Positions 44,736-56,879 of a stretch of DNA of 64,000 bases are shown piece after piece (position 1 is the first letter of the stretch; the number at the start of each line of letters is the position of its first letter). The translations under genes and the position numbers were made by a program. The stretch is from the NCBI RefSeq assembly GCF_020283565.1, contig NC_060062.1, positions 17,890,127 through 17,954,126 of the forward strand, given 5' to 3'. The notes below the pieces were generated by a model, which did no database searches, had not been told where the DNA came from, and saw only the letters and a program-made list of their open reading frames with translations. This DNA is from Trifolium pratense (Eukaryota; Streptophyta; Magnoliopsida; Fabales; Fabaceae).

Positions 44736-45355
44736 AAACATATTTGCAGACATTGTTTAAAAATACATGACGACTTAATAACAAAAATTAAAACTACGAG
44801 CAGAAAAACTTTGTCGGGACTAAATAAACTATTAAATTAAGTAATTACTACACTTAGAAGGTCCCTCTTTATAGGGAGAAAAAACATATTTATTAACCCA
44901 TTTTTTTATATATTAACTTTGATATAAAATTTTGTAATTTTTATTTTAATTTATAAATAAATTTGTTGTCACCTCTTCGGTGCATTATTTATAAAACTAA
45001 CTTTTTCAACATTCATAACTGTATTTTCTCTTTTTGGATTTCCTCTATCCATTGTGAAAGGCTAAAATAAAAATATATATAATAAAGTTTAATGAAAAAA
45101 AAGATGAACTTTGATGATAATCAAGATTTTTATGTGATATATCTACTAAGGTTAAGTGAACAAAAGGTTGCACACAAAATATTGATTAGAGAAATTTAAT
45201 ATTAATTCCAATTATATAAATGGTTTATGACAACTCTTAAGTTTTATGAAATGCTAAAAACTATTTAATTGAAGTTAATAAAGCATCCTTTTTTTTTTCC
45301 TATAAAGCGATTGATTTTTTCTTCTTCTATTTATCACATGTAAAGGAGAAAAAAT
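44736..45355. other. Upstream region of the NCR gene
   Basis: AT-rich. A TATA-like tataaag lies at 45,301-45,307, about 50 bp before the NCR start codon. No other feature. Confidence 0.4.
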
Positions 45356-45640
45356 ATGGTTCAAATTTTCATATTTGTTCATGCTTTGATCATTCTTTCT
45401 CTATTTCTTGTTGCAACCGGTGGTAGATGTATACTATTTTTCATACCATTTTCAAATTTTATTATATATCTTATCTTTGTATCACCTTTTATTAATTTTA
45501 TTATTTTTTTCTTATTTGACAATGCAGCTTCTGTTCCCTGCGAATCTCATGATGATTGTGTAGAGCCGCATTTACCTCCAATGGTTATAAAGTGTGTTGA
45601 TAATTTTTGTGAGTTTCTTTATTTTGGTGTACCCCCATAA
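45356..45640 (+). CDS. Nodule-specific cysteine-rich (NCR) peptide, four-cysteine type
   Basis: Exon 1 (45,356-45,422) encodes a signal peptide, MVQIFIFVHALIILSLFLVA. The 105-bp intron has gtagat/tgcag borders. Exon 2 (45,528-45,640) encodes the mature peptide. Product 59 aa. The mature part has C-x5-C-x11-C-x4-C, the spacing of four-cysteine NCRs of inverted-repeat-lacking legumes. These peptides are secreted into symbiosomes and steer bacteroid differentiation. The mature peptide is acidic (six Asp/Glu, one Lys), unlike the cationic NCRs with antimicrobial activity. The two-exon layout with the intron just after the signal peptide is typical. An unspliced frame also stays open, so the intron call rests on family structure. 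Confidence 0.85.
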   Translation: MVQIFIFVHALIILSLFLVATGGRCILFFIPFSNFIIYLIFVSPFINFIIFFLFDNAASVPCESHDDCVEPHLPPMVIKCVDNFCEFLYFGVPP

Positions 45641-45937
45641 CCACCGCGCGAAATTGGGAGACTAATAAGTAACAAACTCTACATAAGAATTTTGACGCAG
45701 TTGCATGCCCAAACTTGAATTAAAACACAAGATTTGATTAAGCTTGAAGAGACCTATGACATCTCATCACATCGGTTTTTGGTTTATTTATTTACAAGTT
45801 CTATATAGCTTAATAATTAAGTTTTAAAATAATTATGTTACTTCTAAACGTATATTGTTATTCTTATGTGTCGCAATTGTAGTTTTATAATTTACTCAAA
45901 CAAATATTTTGGTCAAGCATTTTACTAAAAAATTAAT

Positions 45938-46118
45938 GGAAAATGTTAAACAGTTTTTCCGGACATTAGTTAAGCTATTAATATGATTTTTTTTTTGAAA
46001 TTTGTGCAGTCAATGCTTTAAAATTGTAGAAAGTAATATTTTAAACATTAATTTTTTCTTTAATTTCATTTTTTAGTATGCTTAATCAGTGCTCTAAGAA
46101 CACCGTTTAACATGTCCC
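45938..46118. mobile_element. Short MULE-type MITE, 181 bp
   Basis: The inverted ends ggaaaatgttaaacag and the complement of gtttaacatgtccc match the family at 15,079-17,225. Flanks aaaattaat and aaatttaat form a 9-bp duplication with one mismatch. Confidence 0.7.
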
Positions 46119-46723
46119 AAATTTAATTTATGTTTCTATAGCTTTTAAATTTTTTTGACATGCTCGAAAGTGTATAATTATATTATGCAAATATTTTTAC
46201 CTTAATTTTATCATTGAGGATATCAGAAACAACAACCATTTTGCTTAATTTTAATAAAATACTTAATAAATAAATGTAATATATGATTAATTATTTATCC
46301 TAAAGCATAATTGGCCCTATGAGGAGACTTGTTGCTTCGGCAGATATGGTCTTTTATAGTAGCTGATTAAGGGCCCGTTTGTTTTAATTTTTTCTTTAAG
46401 AACTTTTTTAAAAATAAAAATAAAACTATTTTATCATTTTAATAATATTATAGATTTTCAGAAAATCATTTTTAACCCAAAATAAAAAGTTAGGTATTTC
46501 TAATAGCTTTTCTAGAATTTTTATTTTATTTATAAAAAAGAACCTAAGTGTAGGATTTACATATTTTAGCAAAATGATTTTTATGATAGTAAACAACAAA
46601 AATTAGCTTTAAATTTTTTGAATTAACGTCACATGAAACAGACGCTACTAGCGTCTGTTGGACGCAATTGTCTAGCTTTGAGCATTTAAGCATCCACCTC
46701 GATTTAGACGCTAAGATGACACT
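46119..46723. other. Intergenic, with older CACTA remains at the right
   Basis: Bases 46,618-46,720 carry gcgtctg/agacgcta words typical of CACTA subterminal regions, outside the element at 46,724. Otherwise AT-rich without a gene. Confidence 0.5.
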
Positions 46724-49700
46724 CACTACAAGAAAACTGCTTTGGAGCGTCGGCCAAAAAGAGACGCTAAATGGCAAAAAGCGGACGCTACAAGGTACTT
46801 AGCGTCAGCTTAGCGTCTACATCGTGACAGACACTTAAATGCCCGAAGCTAGACAGTTGCGTCCAGCAGACGCTATTTGGCGTCCGTCCCGTTAGATGCT
46901 AAGCCGAAGCTAGTGACATGTATATGAGGCAGACGCTAGTAGCTTCGATTTTTGGGTGACGCTACACATATATATTGGTGTTATAAAACGTCACCCTTAG
47001 AGTCCGCTTGACAGACGCTAAATGTAGCGTCTGCTCTAAATAGATGCTATATTTTAGTTTCTGAATTATATAGCGTCCGCTAAAGCAGACGCTTTTGTTT
47101 TTTATTTTTTAATTTAAAAAACTCATCCTAGAAAGGAACCTATCCTGTATTTCTAAAAATACATCAAAAAATTATTATCTTTCATAGTTTTCGACCATAA
47201 TTTCTCACAACCATAAAATCTCTACCAATATATTCATTAAAATATCAAAACCAAAGATAACAATCATAAAATCTCTACCAATGTACTCATTAAGGTCATC
47301 AAAAGCAAAGATAAAGAGTCAAAGGCATAAAAGAAAGTCAAGAACACAATGGCATTAACAACCCAATTGCATCCAGTGCCGCATTCCCATCATGCAACTA
47401 GATAGACATTTGTTAAGATTACGAGATATCATCCCATGCATGACATCTCAAAGATAGTAACTATAATGAAATAACTGAGAAACAAGAAACATTTGTGAAC
47501 AAGATCTTCAAGTCTTGACCACAAGAATTTTCTACCTAGAGATGAGAAGTCTTGACCTAAGAATACAAGGTACTAACACGTTACCATTACAAGACCAAAG
47601 CCCAACCAAAGAAACATTAAAGGACTACAAAACACTAGAAGAAAGAACTTAAAAACACCCGGCTAGTACAAACACCAATAAAGTGTCAAAGCAAAAATTA
47701 AATTAGCACCAATAGCAGCAACACCAAACAAATGGATACACTAAGGCCCCCCCTAAAAGGAAAAAAGCCATAAGCCTTCACCTAAAAAACCATAAAAACA
47801 GAAACTAATACACAAGAGAAGAGCTAGAGAAAAAACCACATAAACTATATGAGTGTAATTATGTCCCCAAATCCTAGCTCCTTGTATATTTGATCACTTT
47901 CCTAATTATATGCAGTCAAATAAATCAGCTGATAACAAGAAGTGAATGATATTTCTTTAAGATTGTCCACATAGAGGCATCTAGTCTACCATAATAGTTT
48001 AGAAGCAAACAAGTGTCTAAGCATACCCCAGATGGCTTCAATAGCTCATGAACCCATGAACGACTCTATTCATTACAGGAAAATATATATGTGCTTAAAA
48101 CAGATAACTAACAAAACCAAAATGATGAATATTGAGACAAGCTATCAACACATGCATTATCAGCAACTATGGCAAGCTATCAACACATTATCAAAGAAAG
48201 TTTAAGATAGTCTAACATATCAACACATTTAAGATAGTTAAACATTATCATTATCTTACTTCGATAGCTTGCTGCATGAAAAACATAGCAATGAGTATGC
48301 AAAAAACTCTCCCACAATGAGCTTTGTGTGTATAATGCCACATATGGAAGTGGATGACAAAGTTTGAACAACTTAGAATACACTCTGTAAGTGCAAAACA
48401 ACAATGACATACATTTTAGTTCTGACATGTTGCTAGAGTTCTTTACTTTTATTTTAGTCAATCAAAATATTTCAAAATAAAAAGAATATACTTAAATTAA
48501 GAATATTCAATACTAGAGAAGTAAACAATATGTATCTTGTGAGATCCAAAGTCCTGTAAAGGGATAAAAATTTATGAAAGTTATATTTCAATTATTGTAT
48601 ATGTAATTTTAGAATATACCTTAATCTTGCTTTGATTCCACATGTCCAATCATGCTAATAGCACATTAGCCTCACTTATATTGTTCTTGATTCTTTCGTA
48701 CTATCTTTTTCTCACCAAAAAGTATGATATAATCAAGTAATGTTGAGTATTTTCTTACACCACACCATGTCAAGTCATGTAATCTTGTCCCATGTCCAGA
48801 ATACCTAAAGTCCAACAATAAAGTGGTGACAGCAGTGTCAAACTGGTGGAACATATGCAAGAGATAAAGGAGATTTCATTGAATGTAAATGCATGAACCA
48901 ACAAAATTTGGCAGTCCATATATAATCGTGGAGTTAAAACAGTTACAAAGAAACAAACAAGTAAAACTGCTATGTAAGCTATAAACCTTGAGTAAATGTC
49001 TCAACGTTGCTCTTAACAGTGGTGGTTGTGTCGGTGCATTCTCCTATAACTGAAGCTGCGTAAGCTTTGAACTAATGCTAGAAAAGGAAATTATAATTGC
49101 ACTATGAATACACATTATAATAAACCTCAACACTATTGTTGTTGCTGCATATTCAAGTATTTGGATAGATTTTAATTCTTCCTTGTCCCAAAATGAATCT
49201 ATATTTGTTTTGGAATATCATTATACTACTTTCTACTTTCTACCTAAAGAGCCAAGGAGATTCTACAATTAAAATTGGCAGGACATATACTTTTCACATC
49301 CTACATAATTTTTTAATCAGAGGTACATGAAATTATTTAATTATAATGAAGTTGTTTACATGTGAATTTAATACTTACAAGTTCAAGTGCCACTTCAATA
49401 TGATCCTTGCGGCCTGAGGTGTAGACCGCTCTGCCTCTTGACGAAGCTCGGTGGTCTTATTTTGATCGAAGAATTTCAAGAACTCGTCACTGATTTCGTA
49501 TTGCATAATTAATGGCCTTCGCAACTTCAATGGGAGGAATGAGCCTGCAAAATATTGATAAAATCATAGAGTTACGGATCAATCTTGAAATAACAATGCA
49601 TCATGTAGTGACAATTATCTAATCAGTCAAATGAGGGGTTAATTAAGATTGTTTCATATATGTAACTTACCCTTTACTATAAAGTCGTATAATGATCTTC

Positions 49701-51133
49701 CTATCATCATCTCTCCTTGGCACAAGAGGGGGAAAAATAGATAGTCAAACATGTAAGAATTATAATAATATGAAACAGTTAGTTTTAAGAATTTAAGAAA
49801 CAAATCAAACATGACATAGTTTTCTGCATAATTATGCAGAAAATCCAAAGGTACCATAAATGCTTAGATAAGCCTAATGATCAACTTCATTTGATTCATT
49901 AATCAAACAGTTAGCACTGTGAGGCCTACAAGCAGAAGTAGGCAAATGATTCATTTCGCATTGTGAAGCTCAAATACAAAAAGGACAGCAACAACCAAAC
50001 CAAGCCCACTTCTAAAGCTACAAAATTTCACTCATTTCTCAAATTTACTCAAATTTTCAATATTCAAAACTTATATTAAATCTCTATTTTCTTGTAGATC
50101 AAATTGCCAGTTACGAATGAATTAAATTGAAACCATAAAAAATTAAAATATTAACAGTTCAACAATTAAATTAAGTAATAAGTTGTTAATTCCACACTCA
50201 ACATTTAACTCAAGTAATAAAATGTTAATCATATATTTATATTTTATACCAACAAAACACAAAAGCCCACACAATCATTAGTGAGATAAGAAATAAAGTA
50301 TCTAAGTCAATCCCAACAGGGTCATTATTGAAATTTACAAGTTAACAAACAACAAATCTGCAAAATAGTTCTAGAATGACAACAACACAATCATCTCATT
50401 AGCTTAAACAAGATAAACTACTAATACACCAACATAAAAAACCAAATCACTGAAACACTAGCAATAGAGTTTACTAATCGATAAATGGGTAAGATGGAGG
50501 ATGTTTGAATCGGAATCAGAAGGAGAAATGAATGGTTTCACTAAAAAAAATCACTGAAACCCTAGGATTAGAGTTTACTAACTAATAAATGGGTAAGACG
50601 AAGGATGTTTGAATTGGAATCAGAAGGAGAAGCCGAATTTCTAGCTAGATTGATGTGGTTAATGATGGCGTCTAGGCAAGGTTGGAGATGGAGCGAAGCA
50701 GATGGGGTGTTGAGGTGTACTACAACGAAGATGGTGGGATAGAGATTCTCGTGGACGCGGTGGTGCGTGTGTTGGTTCGCCGGCTTCTGGAACCCTACTG
50801 GCGGCGAGATTTTGTGATGGTTGTGAGAGTGAACACCAGACAGAGCGATGTGAATATGTGAGGGAATGGAGTTAATGTTTGGTCAAAGAGGAATTAGGGT
50901 TGAATTAGATATGTTATTTTTATTTGCTTTAAAAACATAGCATCGGATGGGCCGAAGCTATTTGGGTCATTCATTAAGAAAGAATGGTTTTTCAATCAGG
51001 AAAATGTAAAAATTATTGAAAAATAAAATAAAAGTACTAGAGTGGGCTTAGCTGACGCTAAACCGACGCTATTAGCGTCGGTGTCGGGGGCCGACGCTAA
51101 TTTCCAACTCTAAAAAGCTGATTTCTTGTAGTG
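46724..51133. mobile_element. Nonautonomous CACTA (En/Spm) transposon, 4.4 kb
   Basis: The termini cactacaagaaaactgc and the complement of gctgatttcttgtagtg are CACTA ends. The 3-bp duplication act lies at 46,721-46,723 and 51,134-51,136. Many gacgcta/tagcgtc words fill the first 400 bp and some of the last 250 bp, as expected for transposase-binding subterminal repeats. No intact transposase frame exists. On the minus strand near 49,390-49,550 a stretch (DEFLKFFDQNKTTELRQEAE) and near 50,640-50,860 a GC-richer stretch could be remnants of an element gene or captured exons. Confidence 0.88.
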
Positions 51134-51136
51134 ACT

Positions 51137-51221
51137 AACTACCTTGTAGCGTCTGCTTTGGCCAATTAGCGTATGCTTTTAATTTGGCCCAAACTCCAAA
51201 GCAGTTTTGTTGTAGTGTTAT
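51137..51221. mobile_element. Remnant end of an older CACTA element
   Basis: It reads tagcgtctgctttggcc... and ends ccaaagcagttttgttgtagtg, a second CACTA terminus. With the gcgtct-rich flank at 46,618-46,720 it suggests that the 4.4-kb element jumped into an older CACTA. The old left terminus is not clear. Confidence 0.6.
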
Positions 51222-51562
51222 TTTAAAATGAGCGTCAGTTAGCATTTTTTACATAAATTAAAAAATACAATGTCATTGTTAAAATAAGATTTCAAAACAA
51301 TGCCGCAATTTTTTTTTCTTATATTATGGCATTTTTTCAAAATTTTTGGTATTTATTTATCTATTTTCTTTCTGATATTTATTTTTAATTCAAAATATTT
51401 TAATTTTTAAAATAAATAATAAAAAAGGTAGATTAAGAGATAATATAGTTAAATTCACATCAACAATATCAAATCATTAAGTAAGCCCAAATGTCATGAC
51501 GGGCAAAATCCTAATAAATATTTAAAAAAAGCTAAAAGCCTAAAACTTTGGATTTTAAAGCA
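51222..51562. other. Intergenic, no gene seen
   Basis: AT-rich sequence without a supported feature. Confidence 0.4.
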
Positions 51563-51973
51563 GGAAGTTTCTACGGTACATCTATCAAATTTTAATATGT
51601 ACCGATACATTAGAACAAGTAATTACTATATTAACGATTATTTTATGAATAAAAACACTATTTGTCGATTATTGTATTTCATAAATGATAATTTAATAAG
51701 AAAAAACACGAGTTCAATGTTTTATAAGCATTATGCAAAATTTTTTACATTTTCTCATAAAAAAATTCAATAATAACTATTATGAGTGATAAAAAATTCA
51801 AAAAAAATACAAAATTTTATTTTTTTACAATTTTGATAAATAGTATTTAGTTATTATAATATTTTAAATAATAGAAAAATGATTTCTTTCGAAAAAATAT
51901 TCATTTACCTAGTAATTTAATGATCTATTGTACCAGTGTATTGAAATTTGATAAACGTACCATAGAATTTCCC
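51563..51973. mobile_element. MITE, 411 bp
   Basis: The inverted ends ggaagtttctacggtac and the complement of gtaccatagaatttccc have further matching inner blocks (tatcaaattt). Flanks tttaaagca and tttaaaata are a poor 9-bp match, so the superfamily is uncertain. Confidence 0.6.
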
Positions 51974-52483
51974 TTTAAAATAAAGGGCTAAAACTGTAAT
52001 TAAACTTAAAAACTTTTATAACTTAATTTATAACGCAAAGTAGTGAAACAACTATCAACTATATTTTGATGGTTCTCCTCTACTTGCTTAGCCTTATGCA
52101 AGGAGACTAGAAATCATATTACATTCATTCCTCAGTAATCACTACTACAAAATGTTGCCAACAAATTAAATATTACTAAAAAAAACATAAAATCATCTAA
52201 TTCAACCACTAAATATTAAAGACACAAGAATTAGAGATCAATTTTATTTTATTCATCTCTAATAACTGTGGACAACTTAACATTTTTTAATAGTAGACCC
52301 CTGTTTTCTTCATGCAAGGAATTGACCTTACATGAATATATCCTAGCTTTGCTTTGATACTTTTATTAGTTATAATATATATAATTGATCAATTAATTCC
52401 TTCATTTTCTCCTTAGGAGATAATCATGATTGAACACATTTTTTTTTTAATTTCTATTTGTAATGATGCTACTATATTTAATA

Positions 52484-52608
52484 CTACCTTCTGGTCTTTT
52501 TACAAGAGACAAGTCAGTCAACAAAAATTAATACATCTGATCATAATATAATCTAGATATATCACTTTTTATTAACTCAGTTGTCTCTTATAAAAAGAAC
52601 CGAATGAG
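52484..52608. mobile_element. Stowaway-type MITE just downstream of the LBD gene
   Basis: The inverted ends ctaccttctggtcttttta and the complement of taaaaagaaccgaatgag sit within a TA target duplication (52,482-52,483 and 52,609-52,610). It is 125 bp, the size and end sequence of Stowaway (Tc1/mariner) MITEs. It begins about 20 bp beyond the LBD stop codon and is therefore probably transcribed in its 3' UTR. Confidence 0.8.
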
Positions 52609-52627
52609 TACAATAATTTGTTCTCCT

Positions 52628-55480
52628 TCATGTCCAAAGTGGCTCCCACAATGAGTTTAGACTAGTGTTCTCATCAAAGAAGTTCAAACTAATTTGATGG
52701 CCACTATTATGGTTAGGACTTTGAATAAAATTATTATCATCCAATGATATTTGTTGTGGTGATTCTTGTGGGCTTTGTGACATTTCCATGCAAATTAGAG
52801 CAACAAGATTGGCTTGTTGGAGTTGCATGTTTACAACTTCAGCTTGTGATTTGGCTAATTGTGCTTGAAGTTCATTGACTTGTTTTTGGAGTTGACAAAT
52901 TGCTCCTGCACAACCATAAACTGGGTCTCTTACTCTTGCACTTGCTTCATAAACCATGCTTGTTACTGCATCAGCTCTTTGAGCTTCTGGAAGTTCCTAT
53001 TTTTTTCAACCACAAAAAAAAAAAAATTGATAAAATTAAAAATTAAGTTTCTATTATTGAGAAAGAAAAAAAATAGACAAAATTATGTTATAGTAATGTT
53101 TTTATCCTTAATATTTCCGTTTCTAAAGAAAAAAGAGTATCTATCTTAGAATATTGAGTTGAGTACTCTAACTCAATCTTAGATGTAAAATAAAGATTGT
53201 CTCCATTTATAGATATATATTTAAATTATCTCTTATTCAACATGAGACTCTTAACACCTTATGATCCATAGTTTGATTGTAAGGTAAGTAAAAACAAGTA
53301 AAAGATTGCTTCAGCTAAAATTGAAACTCATATATTTTCAATCAATTTGTTTTAACTAGAACTCGTTAACTACTATGTATCCAGTCGTTTTGTTTTAATT
53401 GATCACATTTACATGATTTTGATTGTAAGATAAGTAAAAACAAGTGAAAGATTGATTCAACTAGACTTCAAACTCAGATATTTTTTATCGATTCGATTTA
53501 ATCAGAACTCATTAACTACTATTTATCCGGCCGCTTGAATTTGTTTTAATTGATGACATTACATGAAAAAAGTCTTTTTATACATGAAAAAGTTTTTTTT
53601 ATATATAAAAAAAGAAAGTCTTTATATTTATTTCTCCTAGTCATTAGGTTTCTATTTTTAGGTCAAGACTTGGAATTTTGAAGAGTGTTAAGTATGACTA
53701 TAAGAAGGTCCATCATTAGGCACTCGTTAGTACTAGTATTGTTAGCTATAGTTGACAATGCATTTATTTGAGGCATTATAACGGAAAGTATGGGGCACCA
53801 TGGTCCATGGACCATAATTAAAAAGGGCAGGAGCATCACATGATTGGACACTTCAACAAAATCCCACCAAGTGTTTTTTCTTTGTTTTGTGTGTGTGTTT
53901 TTTATTTGATCATTTCTCTCCCGACTCCCACATTCTTTTATACTCTCCAAAAATCATATTTTGCCTCTTGCAATTTGAAAAAATTTTGCTAAAAAATTTC
54001 GGTTTATATTCACCGAAGCCAAATATTAGATCATTTCGATAATTGCGAACCGAACATTAGCATTTTCAGTACACAGAAACCGAACGTCGGCTTGTTCGGT
54101 ACCTGCGAACTGAAATGTCCTAGATTTCGGTACGTTGTTATCAAAAATTTCATTGGGTCGTTGGAATTAAGCCATTTTCGGCAGAAGTTTACCGAAATAA
54201 TTGTTTCGGTACCTGCGAACTGAAATGTCCCAGATTTCGATAAGTGGTTACCGAAGTTTATCAGCATGTCAAATTCCTTCGGTTCGTATAAACCGCAGTA
54301 CCCCAAAAGCAAAAACGAAAATTCAATGGTAGAAAAGAAATGAGGGGGATCGGGAGAGAAATGATATTTTTATTTTATTTTTAATAAAAAGAGGGCCGAA
54401 GCCCAGTTATGTTTCTATTTTGTGTGTTTTCTAACTAGTGATGTGCAATTTTAAAGATTAATTCTTTAAATTTTTTGACGCATTTAAAAGTTAACTTTCA
54501 AATGATAAATTTTGACCACATATTTAAAAGAGTTAGAATTTTTTATCGCTAAGATTACAATAATTTATTATTTTCTTGTTACCATTTACAATTAAAAATT
54601 ATGCAATTTTGCTCATTGAAAATTAGCTTCGCGCATCATAATATTTTGTTTTGGGGAAGGAAGTGGTGCCTTAAAACATTTTTTAATGCCAAGGAAATGT
54701 AGGCAACTAAGGCCAAATTAACATTTTAAATTATGAAATCAATTTTTCAACATTGTTCAAATAGAAAGAAAAAAAAAATACAAAACCCATATAGACCCTA
54801 AAAATAGTGAGATTGAGATTCCCATAGGATACCCTTGTCATCATCTATAGTACTCAAAAAATGTTAAACTCTAAATGATCTCATAAATCAATACTCAAAA
54901 ACTCACAAATCAATACTTGAATTTATTGATCTAGTGGCCGTGACATACACAAATTAACACACACATGTGGGAGAAGTGTCAAGACCCGTGATCGAACTCA
55001 GACAACCGTATAAAATGTTCGATCATAGTCAAACCACAAGACTGTAAATATCAAAGACAATCCAGGCACTCACATATAGTGTTCGATCATAGTCAAACCA
55101 TTAGACTGTAACATCAGAGACAATACTTGAATTGTACGAAGATATGTCTAAAATCAAACATTTAGAAAACAAAGATAATTAAGTCCATTTATAATTGTGA
55201 GCTAAATTAAATTAATTAATTAAAGGAATTAAGTCCTTACCTGTAAGAATTTGATGATATTGCTAGCACCAAAAACTCTATGAGCAATGGTAAACTTAGC
55301 AGGATCATTAGGAGGAAAATAAGGTGCCAAAACACATTTTTCAGCACTACATCTTCTTCTCAAAATCTTGCAAGCAGCACAAGGACTCATAACAACAACT
55401 TGAGAAGGAACTTGAGCTATTAATTGTAGTGAATTAGATGAAGAAGTTGGAGAAGAAGTGTCACTAATAATACTCTCCAT
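52628..55480 (-). CDS. LOB-domain transcription factor, LBD1/LBD11-like
   Basis: The exons on the minus strand are 55,480-55,241 and 52,996-52,628, with a gtaagg donor and an atag acceptor in phase 0. They sum to 609 nt and 202 aa. A Ser-rich N terminus is followed by the LOB domain: the zinc-binding C block C34-x2-C37-x6-C44-x4-C49, the GAS block FGAS through DPVYGCAG, and a leucine-zipper-like helix (L116, L123, L127, V134). Class I LBD proteins are plant-specific DNA-binding factors acting in organ boundaries, vascular and root development. The IIKFLQELPE...RADAVTSMVYEA wording is of the LBD1/LBD11 type. Oddity: the last C-block spacing is x4 (CSAEKC) where the family has x3. The 2.2-kb intron holds repeats. 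No frame damage is seen. Confidence 0.93.
53960..54320. repeat. Repetitive block in the LBD intron
   Basis: A 36-bp segment beginning ttcggtacctgcgaactgaa occurs twice (about 54,098 and 54,204), surrounded by many accgaa/ttcggt words in both orientations. It looks like a transposon-derived inverted structure, but no clean ends were found. Confidence 0.55.
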
Positions 55481-55552
55481 GTTAATTATAATTCTCTTTG
55501 TATTTATCTATATGTTTTTTTGTGCTTATGAAGAAATGGAATAAGATTTTGG

Positions 55553-55561
55553 ATTTATAAA
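55553..55561 (-). promoter_or_regulatory. Candidate TATA box of the LBD gene
   Basis: Read on the minus strand, tttataaat lies about 75 bp upstream of the LBD start codon. Inference from position and sequence. Confidence 0.4.
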
Positions 55562-56617
55562 GAAAAATATATGAAAGTACAGTAACATAAACATCATGAA
55601 TTAAATAAAATGATGTCATTGTTGAAATTCGTTAACCAACGTGGCTGCTTATGGTTTCCCACTTCTTTGTTAGGTGTTTGGATTTTGGCTCATTGTATGA
55701 AAACTTTTATTCAACTTTGAAAACCATTTCCAAACACACCACATTCTCATTGATTTATATTTTTTTTCCTTTCCAACTTTTCTACTTTAATGACTAAGTT
55801 CAAAATAAATAAATTAATAATAATGTTAGTAGTAGTCACCACAAGTAAATTATTTTTCCATATACAAACAGATTTTGCATTTACAAGAAAAATCTTTGTG
55901 GTTTGCCTAACTTCCCCGGTAACTTGGAAAGTTCCTTTAAAAAAAAAGACAAAAATTATAAGAGATTAAATGTTATTACCATTCTTAAATCTCCCTCTCT
56001 AAAATTCATAGTCTAAAAAAGAAAAAATTGTACTATATATACAACATTCTTTTGTGTTAAAGATGTAAGTTACATGTGTTTCCCTAAGTTTAGTTCAATT
56101 GGTAAAGGACATCATATTATATATGCTGTTAAATATGTTTGGATCTCAATCCTAAAAGCTAACTCATATGGTGAGGTTGCCCTCACATATTTATACACTT
56201 CACATCCCGGAAATCTAAGCAATATGAGACTTCAAACAATCTTCAACAACACAACAACATATTCGACATATGCAGAGGAAGATATTAAAACCCTAAACAC
56301 CCTCCTTATTCACTTTAAAAATAAAATTTCTAATCACAAAGTCAGTTACATATGTAATCAGTTAGAAATTATGGCATTACTATTTAATACTAGCTCTTCA
56401 TCATTTGTTTGTTTTCGATTTTTTCCATTTGGCCTTATATCATATCAAATAGACAACACGTACGATAGAGCAGCCTCAGAGGACAAAGCAAAAATAAACA
56501 TATGTTCTCCATCCTCTCTTTTTTTGAATAATCTCTAATTCCTTCGAAACTTAGAAGTCGTTGGTATAATTGTATTTATTTATGTTCTTTTATAAACTTT
56601 AGAATTTTTTATATTTT
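55562..56617. other. Intergenic, no convincing gene
   Basis: An open frame at 56,074-56,538 has no recognisable domain and sits in sequence (ggttgccctcacatatttat...) that resembles legume retroelement flanks. I do not call it a gene. Confidence 0.4.
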
Positions 56618-56860
56618 TAAGGAAGGAAATTGTTGTGCTGATAAGCTCGCAAATTTCATTGCTGAGGATTTTTTTTGCAATAAGACGGCTTTGCCGTCTT
56701 ATAGATTCAGTTGATTGTTTTTTCTTGGGTTTTGGCCTAGTCTCCCCAATGTTCAGTTGCTTTTGTTTCAATAAATATTTGTGTGTGGTGCTGCAACTGA
56801 TTGGTGGTGCTTGGGGTGCCAACATAGTTGGGATGCCCAGTTTCTACCGCTGATGCCTTT
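56618..56860 (+). mobile_element. LINE 3' end with RNase H (RVT_3) tail
   Basis: The frame KEGNCCADKLANFIAEDFFCN ending YRFS-stop carries the REGN..AD.LAN signature of the C-terminal RNase H of plant LINE polyproteins. A 3' UTR-like stretch and an A-run at 56,871 follow. Only the tail is present. Confidence 0.65.
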
Positions 56861-56879
56861 GCACTTATATATAAAAAAA

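Noticed and set aside
53663..53950. A 95-codon minus-strand frame in the LBD intron
   Set aside because: No family recognised; it lies between two well-defined LBD exons and overlaps repetitive sequence.
56074..56538. A 154-codon plus-strand frame
   Set aside because: No recognisable domain, no ATG context or exon signals, and the sequence resembles retroelement flanks.
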